A stretch of 64,000 nucleotides of DNA from Thalassia testudinum (lineage: Eukaryota; Streptophyta; Magnoliopsida; Alismatales; Hydrocharitaceae). Below are positions 33,079 through 44,121 of the stretch, piece by piece; within the stretch, counting starts at the first letter, position 1; each line of letters begins with the position of its first letter. A model generated the notes under the pieces. That model made no database searches and was not told the DNA's origin. It saw only the letters and a program-made list of their open reading frames with translations. The translations under genes were made by a program, and so were the position numbers. Where the stretch lies: NCBI GenBank assembly GCA_037157565.1, contig JAZHRO010000003.1, positions 38,949,001 to 39,013,000 of the forward strand, in the 5' to 3' direction.

Positions 33079-34485
33079 TCCAAACACTCTACCTCAGCTA
33101 ATATCTTTACATGCTTTTGCTTTTCAATGAGGACATTGTTAGATCAAGGCATAGGGGGGTATAACCTAAGGTTGTGCATAGCTTTTATACATATTTTGCA
33201 AGCATGTAGTTAAGACTTTTATTGCATAAACAAAAAAGGAATAAAGGATAAGAGAAGGAAGGAGATGAAATCCTTGAGAACTGAAGTGCAAAATTATTGA
33301 ATAAGTAAAAAGTGAAGGTAAACACAGAAAGGAAAGGAAAATTTATGTTAGTTCCAATAGTTGGGTGTGGAACGAACCTAAGTTTTGGGCTGGATCAGAT
33401 GATGGATTAAGTCCTGAAGTGCTGAAGAGAAAGAGGTATGTGAGGAATACCAACTTTAGGCCTCCTAGGTCTATTTTAGGGCATAAAAACTCATGTCTTT
33501 GTTAGGATTTGGGCTATTGCTCAAGAGGTTGACGAAGTTGCGAGGCTGATGTATTAAGTTAGGATGAGGGAGTATTCAGCCCTGTTGCCCACCCTTTGGT
33601 TCGCAGGACTTGGTAAGCTAGGCACCCAAAAATCACACACTGGTTTGGTTAAGTGCGAGTAATAAAGAATAACACCAAAAAATGTTCTGCTCTAAAAATG
33701 CTTTCCTAAAAAATTTAACTTAAAAGTGGCTCTAAGACACAAGTTGATTGAATGAGTTCCCGGTGTGGAGAGGAGTGAAAAATACTCCCCTCAAAGATGC
33801 ATTATAAAATACCGTCTCCTCGATGCTTTTCTCTTAGGATATCTAAATATCCTACCAAGGACACGGAAGTACCTCATGCCGGTTTAGATGCCATAGGCGG
33901 CATTTTCCCAAAATTTTGATTACCAGGGTCTAAATTTGGCTATATAATATCACAGGCGGCACTATCCCAAAGTGTTAAAAGCCAAGGTTCTGGGGGTTGG
34001 CATAGGCATTGCTATCTTGAAGCATCGATTGCGAAGGACCCTATGAGGATTGATGGTAGGGACAAGGAATCCGATACAGATCATGTTTAGGGCCAATTAA
34101 AGGTTGGATTTAGGGGAATGTAAAAAGAAAATAGAGAAAATTCTCAAAATAAATATCTATCTCTCTGTCTCTTATTAAAAATGCACTGTTAAATTGAACC
34201 TAGAATTATTTCACATATGCATGGGTGCTTTAACAGCTGGGGTCAATGAACCTCTACCTAGACTTTGCGGGCCTTAGAAACCTTCATTGTGGACCCAAGG
34301 CTGAGACTGGTCATGTCCGTATCTTAGCTGATACTTGAGTACCTTTAGGCTTATAGTTGGTATTTCAATCTAGTATTTAGAAGTGTGGCACAATAAAGTG
34401 TGGCACAATAAGGCATCCTGACGATTAAATCCGACCTAGAAACTTAGTCTATTTCATATGATTTTGCTTGGGACTAGCAAAACTT
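33079..34485 (+). other. A-prime 3' non-coding region with conserved hairpins
   Basis: Shares long blocks with 41910-43282 (A) and 48950-50122 (B): a GGACATTG segment with an internal G-run (33147-33160), CTCAAGAGGTTGA, CACCCAAAAATCACACACTGG, then a hairpin (33835-33854) and three spaced hairpins (33899-33917, 33958-33976, 34008-34026). No coding frame here is conserved between the three elements. Confidence 0.8.
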
Positions 34486-34500
34486 AGGCATGGGGATATT
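34486..34500 (+). other. A-prime polypurine tract
   Basis: AGGCATGGGGATATT directly before the LTR start TGATAGGTCC. The same tract type is seen at 22516, 43283 and 50123. Confidence 0.85.
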
Positions 34501-36021
34501 TGATAGGTCCATGTTAGTGACCAAATTAAGCCTAAGTACTTGATCATTGAGATGAGAATTTAATTGAAAAGCATGCATTACATTGATAGAGTTAATTAAG
34601 CTATAAGATTATCATTCCATGCATTCCATCAAATTTTACATACCTTGTTATTTAATTTGATTAACTATTTATATTTTATTTTTGGAATGCAGATCATCAA
34701 TTTTAAAGGCTATCTTGGTATCTTTAATGAAAAGCAAAAATCATAAAGTATCTCTCTCTCATAGTCCAAAATGGAAGGCTCTCCTCCCCTCTGCTCACTT
34801 TCCTTTTGAAACCAACAACATCCCCCTCCGCCATCATCATCCCACTGAGGTAGAGTCTCTCCCCAACTCTTAAAAACACACGCATGCACAAAACTAGGGA
34901 TAAGGATTTTCTACCCCCCTCTTGGCCTTGGGAGAAAGGAAGGAAGAAGGGCCCACCTCCTCCCTACGTGCATGCAAGCAGACCACGCGACCTGCTGATG
35001 CCATGGCCCAAGACCAACGCACAACCAATCTCCTCCCCGTGCCTCCTTCTCACGCCCATGCAACAACGAACCACCGTGCCCTCGGCCTCCTCACAACTAC
35101 GATCGTGACTACGACAACTCCTCACTGCCAACCCCTCGCTTTGTCCACGACCTCCTTGAACCAACTGCGAGCATCCTCATCGACCCTGTCAAGCCTCACC
35201 ACCGTGTCCATTTTTGCGTTCACCACCACCGTGCCTCCTCACAACCACGTGCACAACAGGGACCATCAACCGTAAGCCTCATCGACTTCACCATCTTCGT
35301 CATCTTCAACCTCTGCAACTACATCTCTGAAGGAACCCAATAGCCACCACCGCACAACCACCATTCCACAGGAGCAGACGACTTCCATGACGTCCACTAT
35401 GACCGTACGACTTCCTCCTGCGCTAGCAGCAATAGTACCGTGTGGATAGCACTACCAGACGACCTCCCCACAGCCTTCCTTTGCTCCATCGATGCTGGCG
35501 ACATCCTCGACGTTCAGCTGCTTCCAAGCACCACCGGCCGAGCCACCGCCACCAGAGCACTCCTTACATCCGGTTGATCTCCTCCAGCCAAGCTCGTAGG
35601 ACATCTTCCCCTCTACGCAAGTGAGTGCATGCCATAACCTCCCCAATTTTTCTACAGTGGGGGAGGCATTAGTTGGGTGAGGAAATTGCGATTGGAAATC
35701 ACTGTTGAAGTATTTTATACAATAATTTATTAGGTGTCTATTGCATGCATGCCCTTCAACTTTCTTTTCTTCTTAGGATTTATATGATGGATGGATTGCT
35801 TAAAACAAGAGACTAGCATTTAATTAAAAGCAAAAAAATTATCTTGCAAACTATTTTCTTGGACGTGATTTCATGTGGAGACAATTGCAAGATTATTGGT
35901 CTATTACTCCCAGTGGATAAAACAACCTAACTTTAATGGTTTGTTTTGATTGTAAAATATTTTTGATTGGGGATTTTTCCATTACTATGATAACATATTT
36001 TTCTAACAAGCTAAAATTCCA
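34501..36021 (+). repeat. A-prime 3' LTR
   Basis: Begins TGATAGGTCCATG and ends near AAAATTCCA (36021). Layout and some words (ACATATTTTTCT near the end) match LTR A, with AT-rich ends and a GC-rich centre at 34880-35640. The right edge is inferred by alignment to LTR A and is uncertain by some bases. Open frames in the GC-rich part are not genes. Confidence 0.7.
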
Positions 36022-36244
36022 GTTCAATATTGCAAATGTTGAGGAAGTATTCAGTAGCTGTAATCAGTTTTATGATACAATGAAGGCAATTGGGGACCCT
36101 ATTGCACCTTGAATCAATTCCATGACGAGGATGTCTTTTCTGTTGAGATTATTTCAGATGAAAGTTTTGAATAGAGCTACAATGAAATTGATGTTTGAGG
36201 TGCTTCAATTTATATGGGAGTTGTTAATAATCCTAGTGGTATGC
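36022..36244 (+). other. Pre-insertion flank, possibly CACTA sequence
   Basis: Short stretch between LTR A-prime and the family C LTR. Its last five bases, TATGC (36240-36244), are duplicated at 56414-56418, so it was contiguous with the CACTA remnant that starts at 56419. I cannot recognise protein motifs in this part. Confidence 0.5.
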
Positions 36245-36925
36245 TGATGCAGATTTTACGTAATTTTATAAATGCATGTTTTTGTTGTTGAAACACGTAA
36301 AATCAATCAACTCTTAAAATTTATAATACCTAGATAGGATTAGTATCTAGGGTTTTCCAAGGTGGCCAAATTGTCAATCACAAGAATTGATTCTCTCTCT
36401 CTCACCTCTTAAATCCAGACTTATGTTTTTGTGATTTTTCAGTTTTTTTTATGGCTTTCAAAACAATTAGGTATTTGGAAAGCAAAGATCAACTACGCTA
36501 AAACCTATGCCTAAGTGACAAGAATGAGGCCCTCTCTTCTAAGCTCACCATAGGCAAGTGTGCCTAGGGTAACTAGAAGAGAAGGGGTGTGTGCACTAAG
36601 ACTACAAGAGCATGAGAAATTGAAAGGCAAATTGCAACTTATATTACTAGTAACTATGGGAATGTAGTGGAATGCTTATTACATGAAAATAAACCACACT
36701 TGCTAATACAAGATATATAAAGAAGAAAGGGGGATCCTCTAGTGGAAGTTATAGATGGCTCTTGCTCCAATTGCAGTTGCCCCGCACTTGAAAGGGTTCT
36801 CCTTGTCTTCTTCATGATGTAGTCCTCCTCCAAGCAGTCCTCTAAGATGGGCGTCAACCACCTTGCTCCTCCACTTGCCTGGCCGTCCATTCAACTGTGA
36901 AGATCTCCTCCACCTTAGCGTGGCA
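36245..36925 (-). repeat. Family C LTR (minus), inner-end segment
   Basis: The reverse complement matches the last part of the plus-strand C LTR (about 54770-55521), sharing CAATTTGGCC, CTTGGA, TATCTAGGT and TTATAAATTTTAA. It continues at 52657 after element A. TATGC precedes it (36240-36244). The TGGCA at 36921-36925 is the left copy of element A's target duplication. Confidence 0.85.
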
Positions 36926-38566
36926 TGATGGGTCCAATTGAGGGGACTAATTTAGTGCTTAAGTATTGAATTATTTGGAGCATAATTTAATCCAAGGCAT
37001 GCTAATAATGACAAAATGTGAAAGCCTTGAATGTATCATTTCATGCATTAATTACTAGAATATTTATGTGAAAGAACTGATTATTCACTTTAAAGGCAAG
37101 GACTTCACATCAAATATAGATTTGAGATGTTACATTGTGGGAATTTTTTTTATCTTGGTAAAATTTGGCAAAAGAATCATTCTTTGGCATCTCTTAATCC
37201 CTTCCTTATTTGCCCTAAAATCTCTTTGATTCCTTATGTCTCTCTCCCTCAAATGGCAACACTAAATCACGGTTGATTGATTGTTTCTTTCCGTCTCTAA
37301 CTCTCTCTCTCGTTCTCTCATTTTCTCCTTATTTAATAGGAAAGGAACGATAAAGAGGGGGGCTGCTTCCCTGGAGTGAAAAAAATGGCCTCCATCTCCT
37401 TCCCCTCACCGTGCGCCCATCCACCACCATGAGCCACCATTGACACCGCCAACACCCTCACCATGCCCTGGCCTCTTTAGTTAAGATGATCGGGAAGGTT
37501 CCCATACATTTGAGACTCGTCCCACCGCCACCGCATTCACCGCTCTCCTCAGCACCAACTGCGTGTAGCCACTCATGTGCGCAACACGTGCAGCACCACC
37601 GACAGCACAACCAGCCCAACGCACAGGCCCTCATGCGCCCGCTCTGAGGCCTTCCTCCATCCTTCCTCCTCGTGCGCAGGTCCTATTCAGCCACGCCAAG
37701 CGTGCATCACACACGCACGCAGATGCTCGCATGCCACGTACTCTCTGTCTTTTGCTTCTTCCTCCAGTGCTTGCGGGAACCTGCCTCACTTGTGCCACCA
37801 GCAACAGTACACCTCCTTTGCACGCAACAGTGCCCTCGTCTTCTTCTTCGTCTTCCTTTCCAACACACCGAAGGGAACCCAACATCAACGCCAAATCCCC
37901 TCACACGCAGCCACCTCCTTTAGCCATCATCCTTTGGTTCGTCAACGCTGTGGAACTCACCGGCCCTCACAAGCATAGCCACGCCGTCGGATCCGCCAAT
38001 GATAGACCACACGACCATCGGCGAGGCTCCACGTCGCTGGCCAACCTTCCACCGGCCAGCTACCACTAGCCATCGTTTTCCTCGGCGTGACCTCTAACAT
38101 GAAGCTCTCAACAACACTGACCTCCTCTGAGCACAGCAGGGCCGACCGTCCTCTCCTCCACGTGTGTGCGTCGGTAGCAAATCCCCTGTTTTTGGCTCAA
38201 TTAAAAATTACATTGATTACCATTGCTAAAGAATGGGATTTTCATATTGATTATTTTATTACGGGAAATTTATGGGAGGACCTTCTGTTCTTGGTTATTT
38301 GTGACAAAATTTAAGGATTGGAATTACTAGTTAATGCATTTTTTTTCTTTCCTCCCATGATGAATTGATATCAATGGCAATTTATTTTTCTTAAACATGA
38401 TTATTGGAGATCTTATTGGTTCTATGTTTCCCTGTGATACGACTTGAAGTGTGGTATTATTTCAGTATTTTAGTAAGTTTGATCGAGGTTTTTTTCTACC
38501 ACATTACATATTGCGACGACATATTTTTCTGATATCATTTGCAAAGCGATGAAAACCTCCTGACCA
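36926..38566 (+). repeat. Element A 5' LTR
   Basis: 1641 bp from TGATGGGTCC to CTCCTGACCA. AT-rich ends and a GC-rich centre (37380-38170) that is open in several frames but not coding. In the first 200 bases I count about ten differences from the 3' LTR at 43298. Confidence 0.92.
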
Positions 38567-38568
38567 AA

Positions 38569-38586
38569 TGGCATCGTTGCCGGGGA
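38569..38586 (+). other. Element A primer-binding site (tRNA-Asp)
   Basis: TGGCATCGTTGCCGGGGA, two transitions away from the exact tRNA-Asp complement, two bases after the LTR end. Confidence 0.9.
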
Positions 38587-39878
38587 GGCAATAGACACAA
38601 TAGATTCACCTAATTATTTCTGAGTATTCTGAGTTGCAAAATTATCTGCTCATTCTTTATCTTTTTGTACGAAGAATCTGATGGGGCGACAGCCGCAGTA
38701 GAGTGGCGACATCAACCTTGAGCGCTGCTCAAACGAAGAGAAGATGTAGGAGACTTGGATCCCGCTTTCATAGGGGATTCTCCTTCATCATAAATTTTAT
38801 TTCGATTTTCTCGCCCTTGTAGTAATTGGGACTGAATTTTTGGGGGTCTGTCCCCACATTCTTTAGCTACTAGGGTTTACATTCTTCTACGTGCGTGATT
38901 CATTTTTCTACTTGCTTGCCTCTAAAACAAACAAAAGAAAATATTGAGTTGCCTGTTTAGGAATTGCATGTCCTTAGGTGCCTACATTTAGGGGTGATTG
39001 AGCAGCACATTAGATCTCATTATTGCATTGCGAGCATATTGGCACAAAGATTGCTGGAGATAGGTACACCTTTTTAACTTTTGCATTAAGCTCATGTTCA
39101 CGCATTTGCATTCGGATTAAAATTCAAGACCACCAAATTGATTGAATTTACTAATTCTGTGGTCGCCAAACTTAAATTGGGACTGATAATCATATTCGAC
39201 CTTAAAATCAAGTCACACTTGATCTGATTCAAAGGGACTTGTCTACATTTTCAAAATAAAAATAGATTTGCAGTTCGATGCACACTTCTGACACTAAGCA
39301 TGCACATTAGGCACCGCATGAAGGCTCGATCCCTTAAGGCTATAGGTACCGATCTCTTTATCAGTGTAGACCCTCCTATCTTGTTTTGTGGTGGTGGTAC
39401 TATCTTTTGACCGAGTGTTTTGATACTTCATGGGGGGGGACAGCCCTTAAAGAATAAAAGGGTAGTTAAGAGGCACCGCTTACTCATCGCCTCAAAGGAA
39501 GGGTTTGCCCTACTTGCATCCCATTGTTCGTCCTTCGAGTAACTTCTCACTTGATCACCTGAGAGTATCATCTAAGAAAAGTATAGGTCCTAGGGCACTC
39601 GAAGGTCGACTTAAGGCACATAATTGATTGTAAAACTTCTTTTGCCACCAAGAGAGAATGTAAACAACCTCTATTTTCTCTAAAGAGCTTGTCAGGGATC
39701 TCAAGTCACATCTCCATCTTATACCACTAAAGTAGGAACGGACGAGTGCAAACTTGACTCCATTTGATAAACTTTAAAGAGTTGATTGAAGGTTGGCTTA
39801 AATTTGCTCTAAGAAAGAAAGGAGAAGTCCCATTGCCTTGTGTTTTATTGGGGTGTGCTTTTGAAGTTGTGTTTTCAA
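38587..39878 (+). other. Element A leader
   Basis: About 1.3 kb of non-coding leader, alignable in part with the element B leader (45802-47030). No domain recognised. Confidence 0.6.
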
Positions 39879-41975
39879 ATGGACTGCAATAACTACTTCA
39901 CTTCTTCTTACCCCAAAATACCCAGTCCCAATTCCATGACCTATAGCTATCCATAATCTGATGAGCATTGGGATCCTTTCTACTCCTACTTTAGGAACAT
40001 TAGTCTGATTACTCCCCAATCCGGTGATCATGAGCGAAACTTAGGAGAGGGATACACCATCTCTAACCCATCCATGACTGTGCCCAACCCACCCACCGAT
40101 GATGATTCTTACACTCCCAGCTAGACAAAAACTCCTAGGGATTATCACCCTGAGCATGACTATCCTCTCCAATCTAATGGTAGCATGTCCCCTTTTATGA
40201 TAGAAATGCAAAAACAATACGAAGAAATGATGGACTCTTGGGAGATATTTTGAGGACTAGTCAAAGATTAACTTAAGAGATTAACCAGCTTAGCGATCCT
40301 CCTACAATCAATTCTAATCCCTACCCTTATATCCCCAATTACCAAGAGAATTTCAATGAAAACAATGACAATAGGGATCCTATTTTGAGGAGTAGCTATC
40401 ACTTAGACGTTCCTCATGAGATATGCCCACCAAAAGGCAATCCTGGTCACTATCCACCTGATCTTAATTGGAAGGAGAAAATGGGCCCATTAGATGAACT
40501 CGACTTAAATGATAGTATCTTCATTACATTTAGTGAAACGGGTCACAGTCAATTAGTCAACCCCGTTCCCTGTTTGAATCTTGAGGTGGAATCTATATCC
40601 CATCCTAGGGATCCTGAGCATATACTTTACTGTTTTGAGGACATTGCACCTCAATTAGAGGCCCCAGAGGATTGTGATTTAGAAGTTAACAAATTCTAGG
40701 AGTCTTGGATGACAGAGGAAATCATACAAGAAGGAAGTGATAATAACCACACTCCTTTATCAACGGGACCAACACCTGTCATTGAATATTCTGAGGATTC
40801 ACAAGTCCCCAACTCAAGTGACCATGACAAAATTGAGACGAAATTGGAAGAATTAGATCAACATTCATCTCAAGGACCCGAAAAGTTGATTTTCAAGGAA
40901 GCACTTGATCCTGATATGAAAGATTATTTTGAGTCTCAAAGTCAAAAGTGACAAAATATAGAAGAGGATGATGATGACTTTGAGGGGCCCGGGCTCAGAG
41001 TATGGAGTGACCCTAGGGGCGAATGTGTTTTGTTCGATGACTTACCCCCTGAGGATCTGACTGAATTAGCGAAATCTAGATTCCTACATACCTTTGACTT
41101 TCAAGATCATCCCCTCAAATAGTGGGAAGAACTGGAAGCAATTACTATTCTTTGGGAAAGAATCTATACACCCCATGAGCTGGATCTTAACATTGAACAA
41201 GAACCTGGGGATGTCATTATTGGGGATACTCACAATCCTATTGCTTCCAAACCACTTCTACATGATAGTGAAATAAGTGATACCCTTGAGCAGTTCAATT
41301 TGGACGACGAACATTTGGGCTTATTCTAGGACACGGACACTAATGATATGCATCTTGAAAGGCAATCAGTAACTAAGACTGCTTCTTATAACATTCAAGA
41401 ATTGGAATGGATATCGAGGATGAATGCCGAACTACTCACACCCTCATTAACCCTTGTCCCTACACCACACCTGAGAGACTTAGACTTTTGCAGAAACAAC
41501 TTCCTAAAATCTCTGCTCACACTTTTGATTAACGCGGAAATATCCAGACCAATGCACCATGTGGTGGAGTGCCGAGTTTGAATCAACGCTTTTCCATGTC
41601 AGCCCATCAGTCTTAGGGTATGTTTCATCGCACTCTCTGTACCCCACACATATTTGCTTGAGGAGCGTTTGCCTCCTCGTCGCACACTCTCGGAGGTTAC
41701 TGCTCATGTGTATTATGTAAAACCTCCACAAATAACTCAAGAGTACCATATTTTCACCTGCTTCTAGCGAGTATTTGGCCTCACTATCCGTCATCAACTT
41801 GCCAACGTCTTGGGTTACTTACTCGCTAGGTCATGTTTGTTACGTATCTTCTTTGGGTCTCCTTTTGTTTCCCTTCTAGAGCCTGATTTGCGTGGTATCC
41901 CAACTCCACCTCAGGTAATATCTTTCCTTGGTTTTGCTTTCCAAAGAGGACATTGTGAGATTTTGGCATTGGGGG
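39879..41975 (+). pseudogene. Element A acidic ORF, decayed homologue of the element B protein
   Basis: Starts with an ATG at 39879 (MDCNNYF). Blocks match the B protein in order: HWDPFYSYFRNI with HPFYSYYRSI; LDELDLNDSIFITFSETGHS with LEDLDPDDSIS and TFDEVGQS; LRVWSDPRGECVLFDDL with FKIWSDTKGDYVLFEEL; IRHQLANVLGYLLA with IHHQLTNILGYLFS. Stops occur near 40125, 40252, 40699, 40951 and later. The protein is acidic and rich in S, P, E and D, with no zinc knuckle, DSG, YxDD or integrase motif. Function unknown. Confidence 0.75.
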
Positions 41976-43282
41976 GGTATAACTTGAGGTTATTGATAGC
42001 ATTTCTACATATTCTGCATGCAATTAGGGCATCCATCTTAGAAAAAAAAAAAAGAAACGTAAATAGAGAGAAGAAGAGAGAAAAAGGAGATGAAATCTTT
42101 TGAGCTGAATTTCAAATATATTGAGGAGAGACAAAAAGAAAATGTGCAAAATTGTGCTGATCCTAGCAGTTGATTATTGAAGAGTTACCTAAGTTCTAGG
42201 CCAGAATGAATGAATAAATAAAGTCCTGAAGTTCTAGTGAAAAAGAGAAAAGTGAGGAATACCAACTTTAGGCCTCCTGGGTCTATTCTAGGGCTTAAAA
42301 ACTCATGTATTTTTTAAGATCTGGACTATTCCTCAAGAGGTTGAGGCAGTTGCGAGGTCGATGTATTAAGTCTAAGGCTTAGGGAGTATTCGACCCCGTT
42401 GCCTAGCCTTTGGTTTGCGGAACTTGGTAACTTGAGCACCCAAAAATCACACACTGGTCATGTTCAGTGAGCATAACAAAGAATAATACCAAAAAGTGTC
42501 TGTTCTGAGAATGTTTTCCCAAAAAGTTGACTTAGGAGCGGCTTGAAAACACAAGTTGATTGGATGAGTTCCCAACACGGAGAGGAGGAATGTAAAATAA
42601 ACACCTTCAAGATGTATTATAACATATCGTCTCCTCGATGCTTGTCTCTTAGGATATGTAAATATCCTACCGGGGGCACAAAAACATCTTGTGTTGGTTC
42701 AGATGCCGTGGATGGCATTATCCCGAAATGTCGATTGCCAGGGTCAGATTTAGATACAAAATGCCATGGGCTGCACTATCCCGAAGTGTCGAAAGCCAGG
42801 GTTCTGGGGGTTGCCATGGGCGGTGCTATCTCAAAGCATCGATTGCCAGGGACCCTACGAGAATTGATGGTGGGGACAAGGAATCTGATACAGATCATGT
42901 GTAGGGCCAATCCAATGTTAAGTCTAGGGGAATTTAAAAAGAAAGAGAGAAAACACTTAAAATAATATTTCTCCCTCTCTCTCTTACTAAAAATGCATTG
43001 GCAAAACTGAACCTAAGCTTTCTACACATATGCACGGGTGTTTTAACCACTGGGGTCAATTAACCTCTGGGCAATTTTTGCAAGCCATAGAAACCTTCGT
43101 GGTGGACTCAAGACTGAGCTTGGTCAGGTCCGTATCTTGGCTAGTACTTGAGTACCTTTACGCCCATAGTTGGTATTTCAATCTAATTTTTAGAGTATGG
43201 TACGATAAGGCATCCTGATGGTAAAATCTTGCCTGGAGGCCTGGTCTGTTTCATATGATTTTGCTTGGGACTGGCAAAACTT
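41976..43282 (+). other. Element A 3' non-coding region with conserved hairpins
   Basis: Homologous to 33079-34485 and 49028-50122. Contains a perfect 8-bp hairpin (TAGGATAT at 42650-42657 and ATATCCTA at 42662-42669) and three spaced hairpins at 42714-42732, 42772-42790 and 42822-42840. A G-run at 41965-41978 marks its left edge. Confidence 0.85.
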
Positions 43283-43297
43283 AGGCATGGGGGCATT
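43283..43297 (+). other. Element A polypurine tract
   Basis: AGGCATGGGGGCATT immediately before the 3' LTR start. Confidence 0.88.
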
Positions 43298-44121
43298 TGA
43301 TGGGTCCACTTGAGTGGACTAATTTAGTGCTTAAGTATTGAATTATTTGGAGCATAATTTAATCAAAGGCATGATGATAATGACAAAATGTGAAAGCCTT
43401 GAATGTATCATTTCTTGCATTAATTACTTGAATATTTATGTGAAAGAATTGATTATTCACTTTAAATGCAAGGACTTCACAACAAATATAGATTTGAGAT
43501 GTTACATTTTGGATTTTTTTATCTTGGTAAAATTTGGCAAAAGAATCATTCTTTGGCATCTCTTAATCCCTTCCTTATTTGCCCTAAAATCTCTTTGATT
43601 CCTTATGTCACTGTCCCTCAAATGGCAACACTAAATCACAGTTGATTGATTGTTTCTTTCCTTCTCTAACTCTCTCTCTCGTTCTCTCATTTTTTCCTTA
43701 TTTAGCAGGAAAGGAATGACAAAGAGGGGGGCTGCTTCCATGGAGAGAAAGAAATGGCCTCCATCTCCTTCCCCTCACTACGTGCCCATCCACCACCCCG
43801 AGCCTCCGTCGACATCGCCAACGCCCTCACCGTGTGCCGACCTCTTCAGTTAAGATGACCAGAAAGGTTCCCGGACATCTGAGATTCTTCCCACCGCCAC
43901 TGCATTCACCACTCTCCTCGGCACCTACTGCGTGCAGCCACTCGCTTGCGCAACATGCGTAGCACCATCGATAGCTCAACCAGCCCCATGCATAGGCCCT
44001 TACGCCCCCGTCCTCCAGCCTTCCCACGTGCAAGCAGGCCCTCTCGCGCTTGCCCTGCATCCTTCCTCCAGCCTTCCTCCTCGTGCGCAGGTCCTGTTTA
44101 GCCATGCCAGGCACGCATCAC
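43298..44121 (+). repeat. Element A 3' LTR, first part
   Basis: TGATGGGTCCACTTG... It matches 36926-37719 and is cut at 44121, where element B begins. Its last five bases, ATCAC, are repeated at 51798-51802. The uninterrupted counterpart at about 37700-37720 (GTGCATCACACACGC) confirms the empty site. Confidence 0.92.

Larger units (their letters stand above)
32115..36021 (+). mobile_element. A-prime: 3' part of a gypsy element (integrase to 3' LTR)
   Basis: Integrase remnant (32119-33078), about 1.4 kb of 3' non-coding sequence, polypurine tract (34486-34500) and 3' LTR (34501-36021). The left part is lost beyond copia-2. Its 3' non-coding region, polypurine tract and LTR start are closely related to those of elements A and B, so it represents the protein-coding relative of those elements. 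Confidence 0.8.

Noticed and set aside
37575..38069. Long Pro/Ser/His-rich open frames in several frames (also at 44.8-45.5, 50.9-51.4 and 16.0-16.8 kb)
   Set aside because: They lie inside LTRs, are open in three or more frames at once because of GC-rich composition, and are not conserved as proteins between LTR copies.
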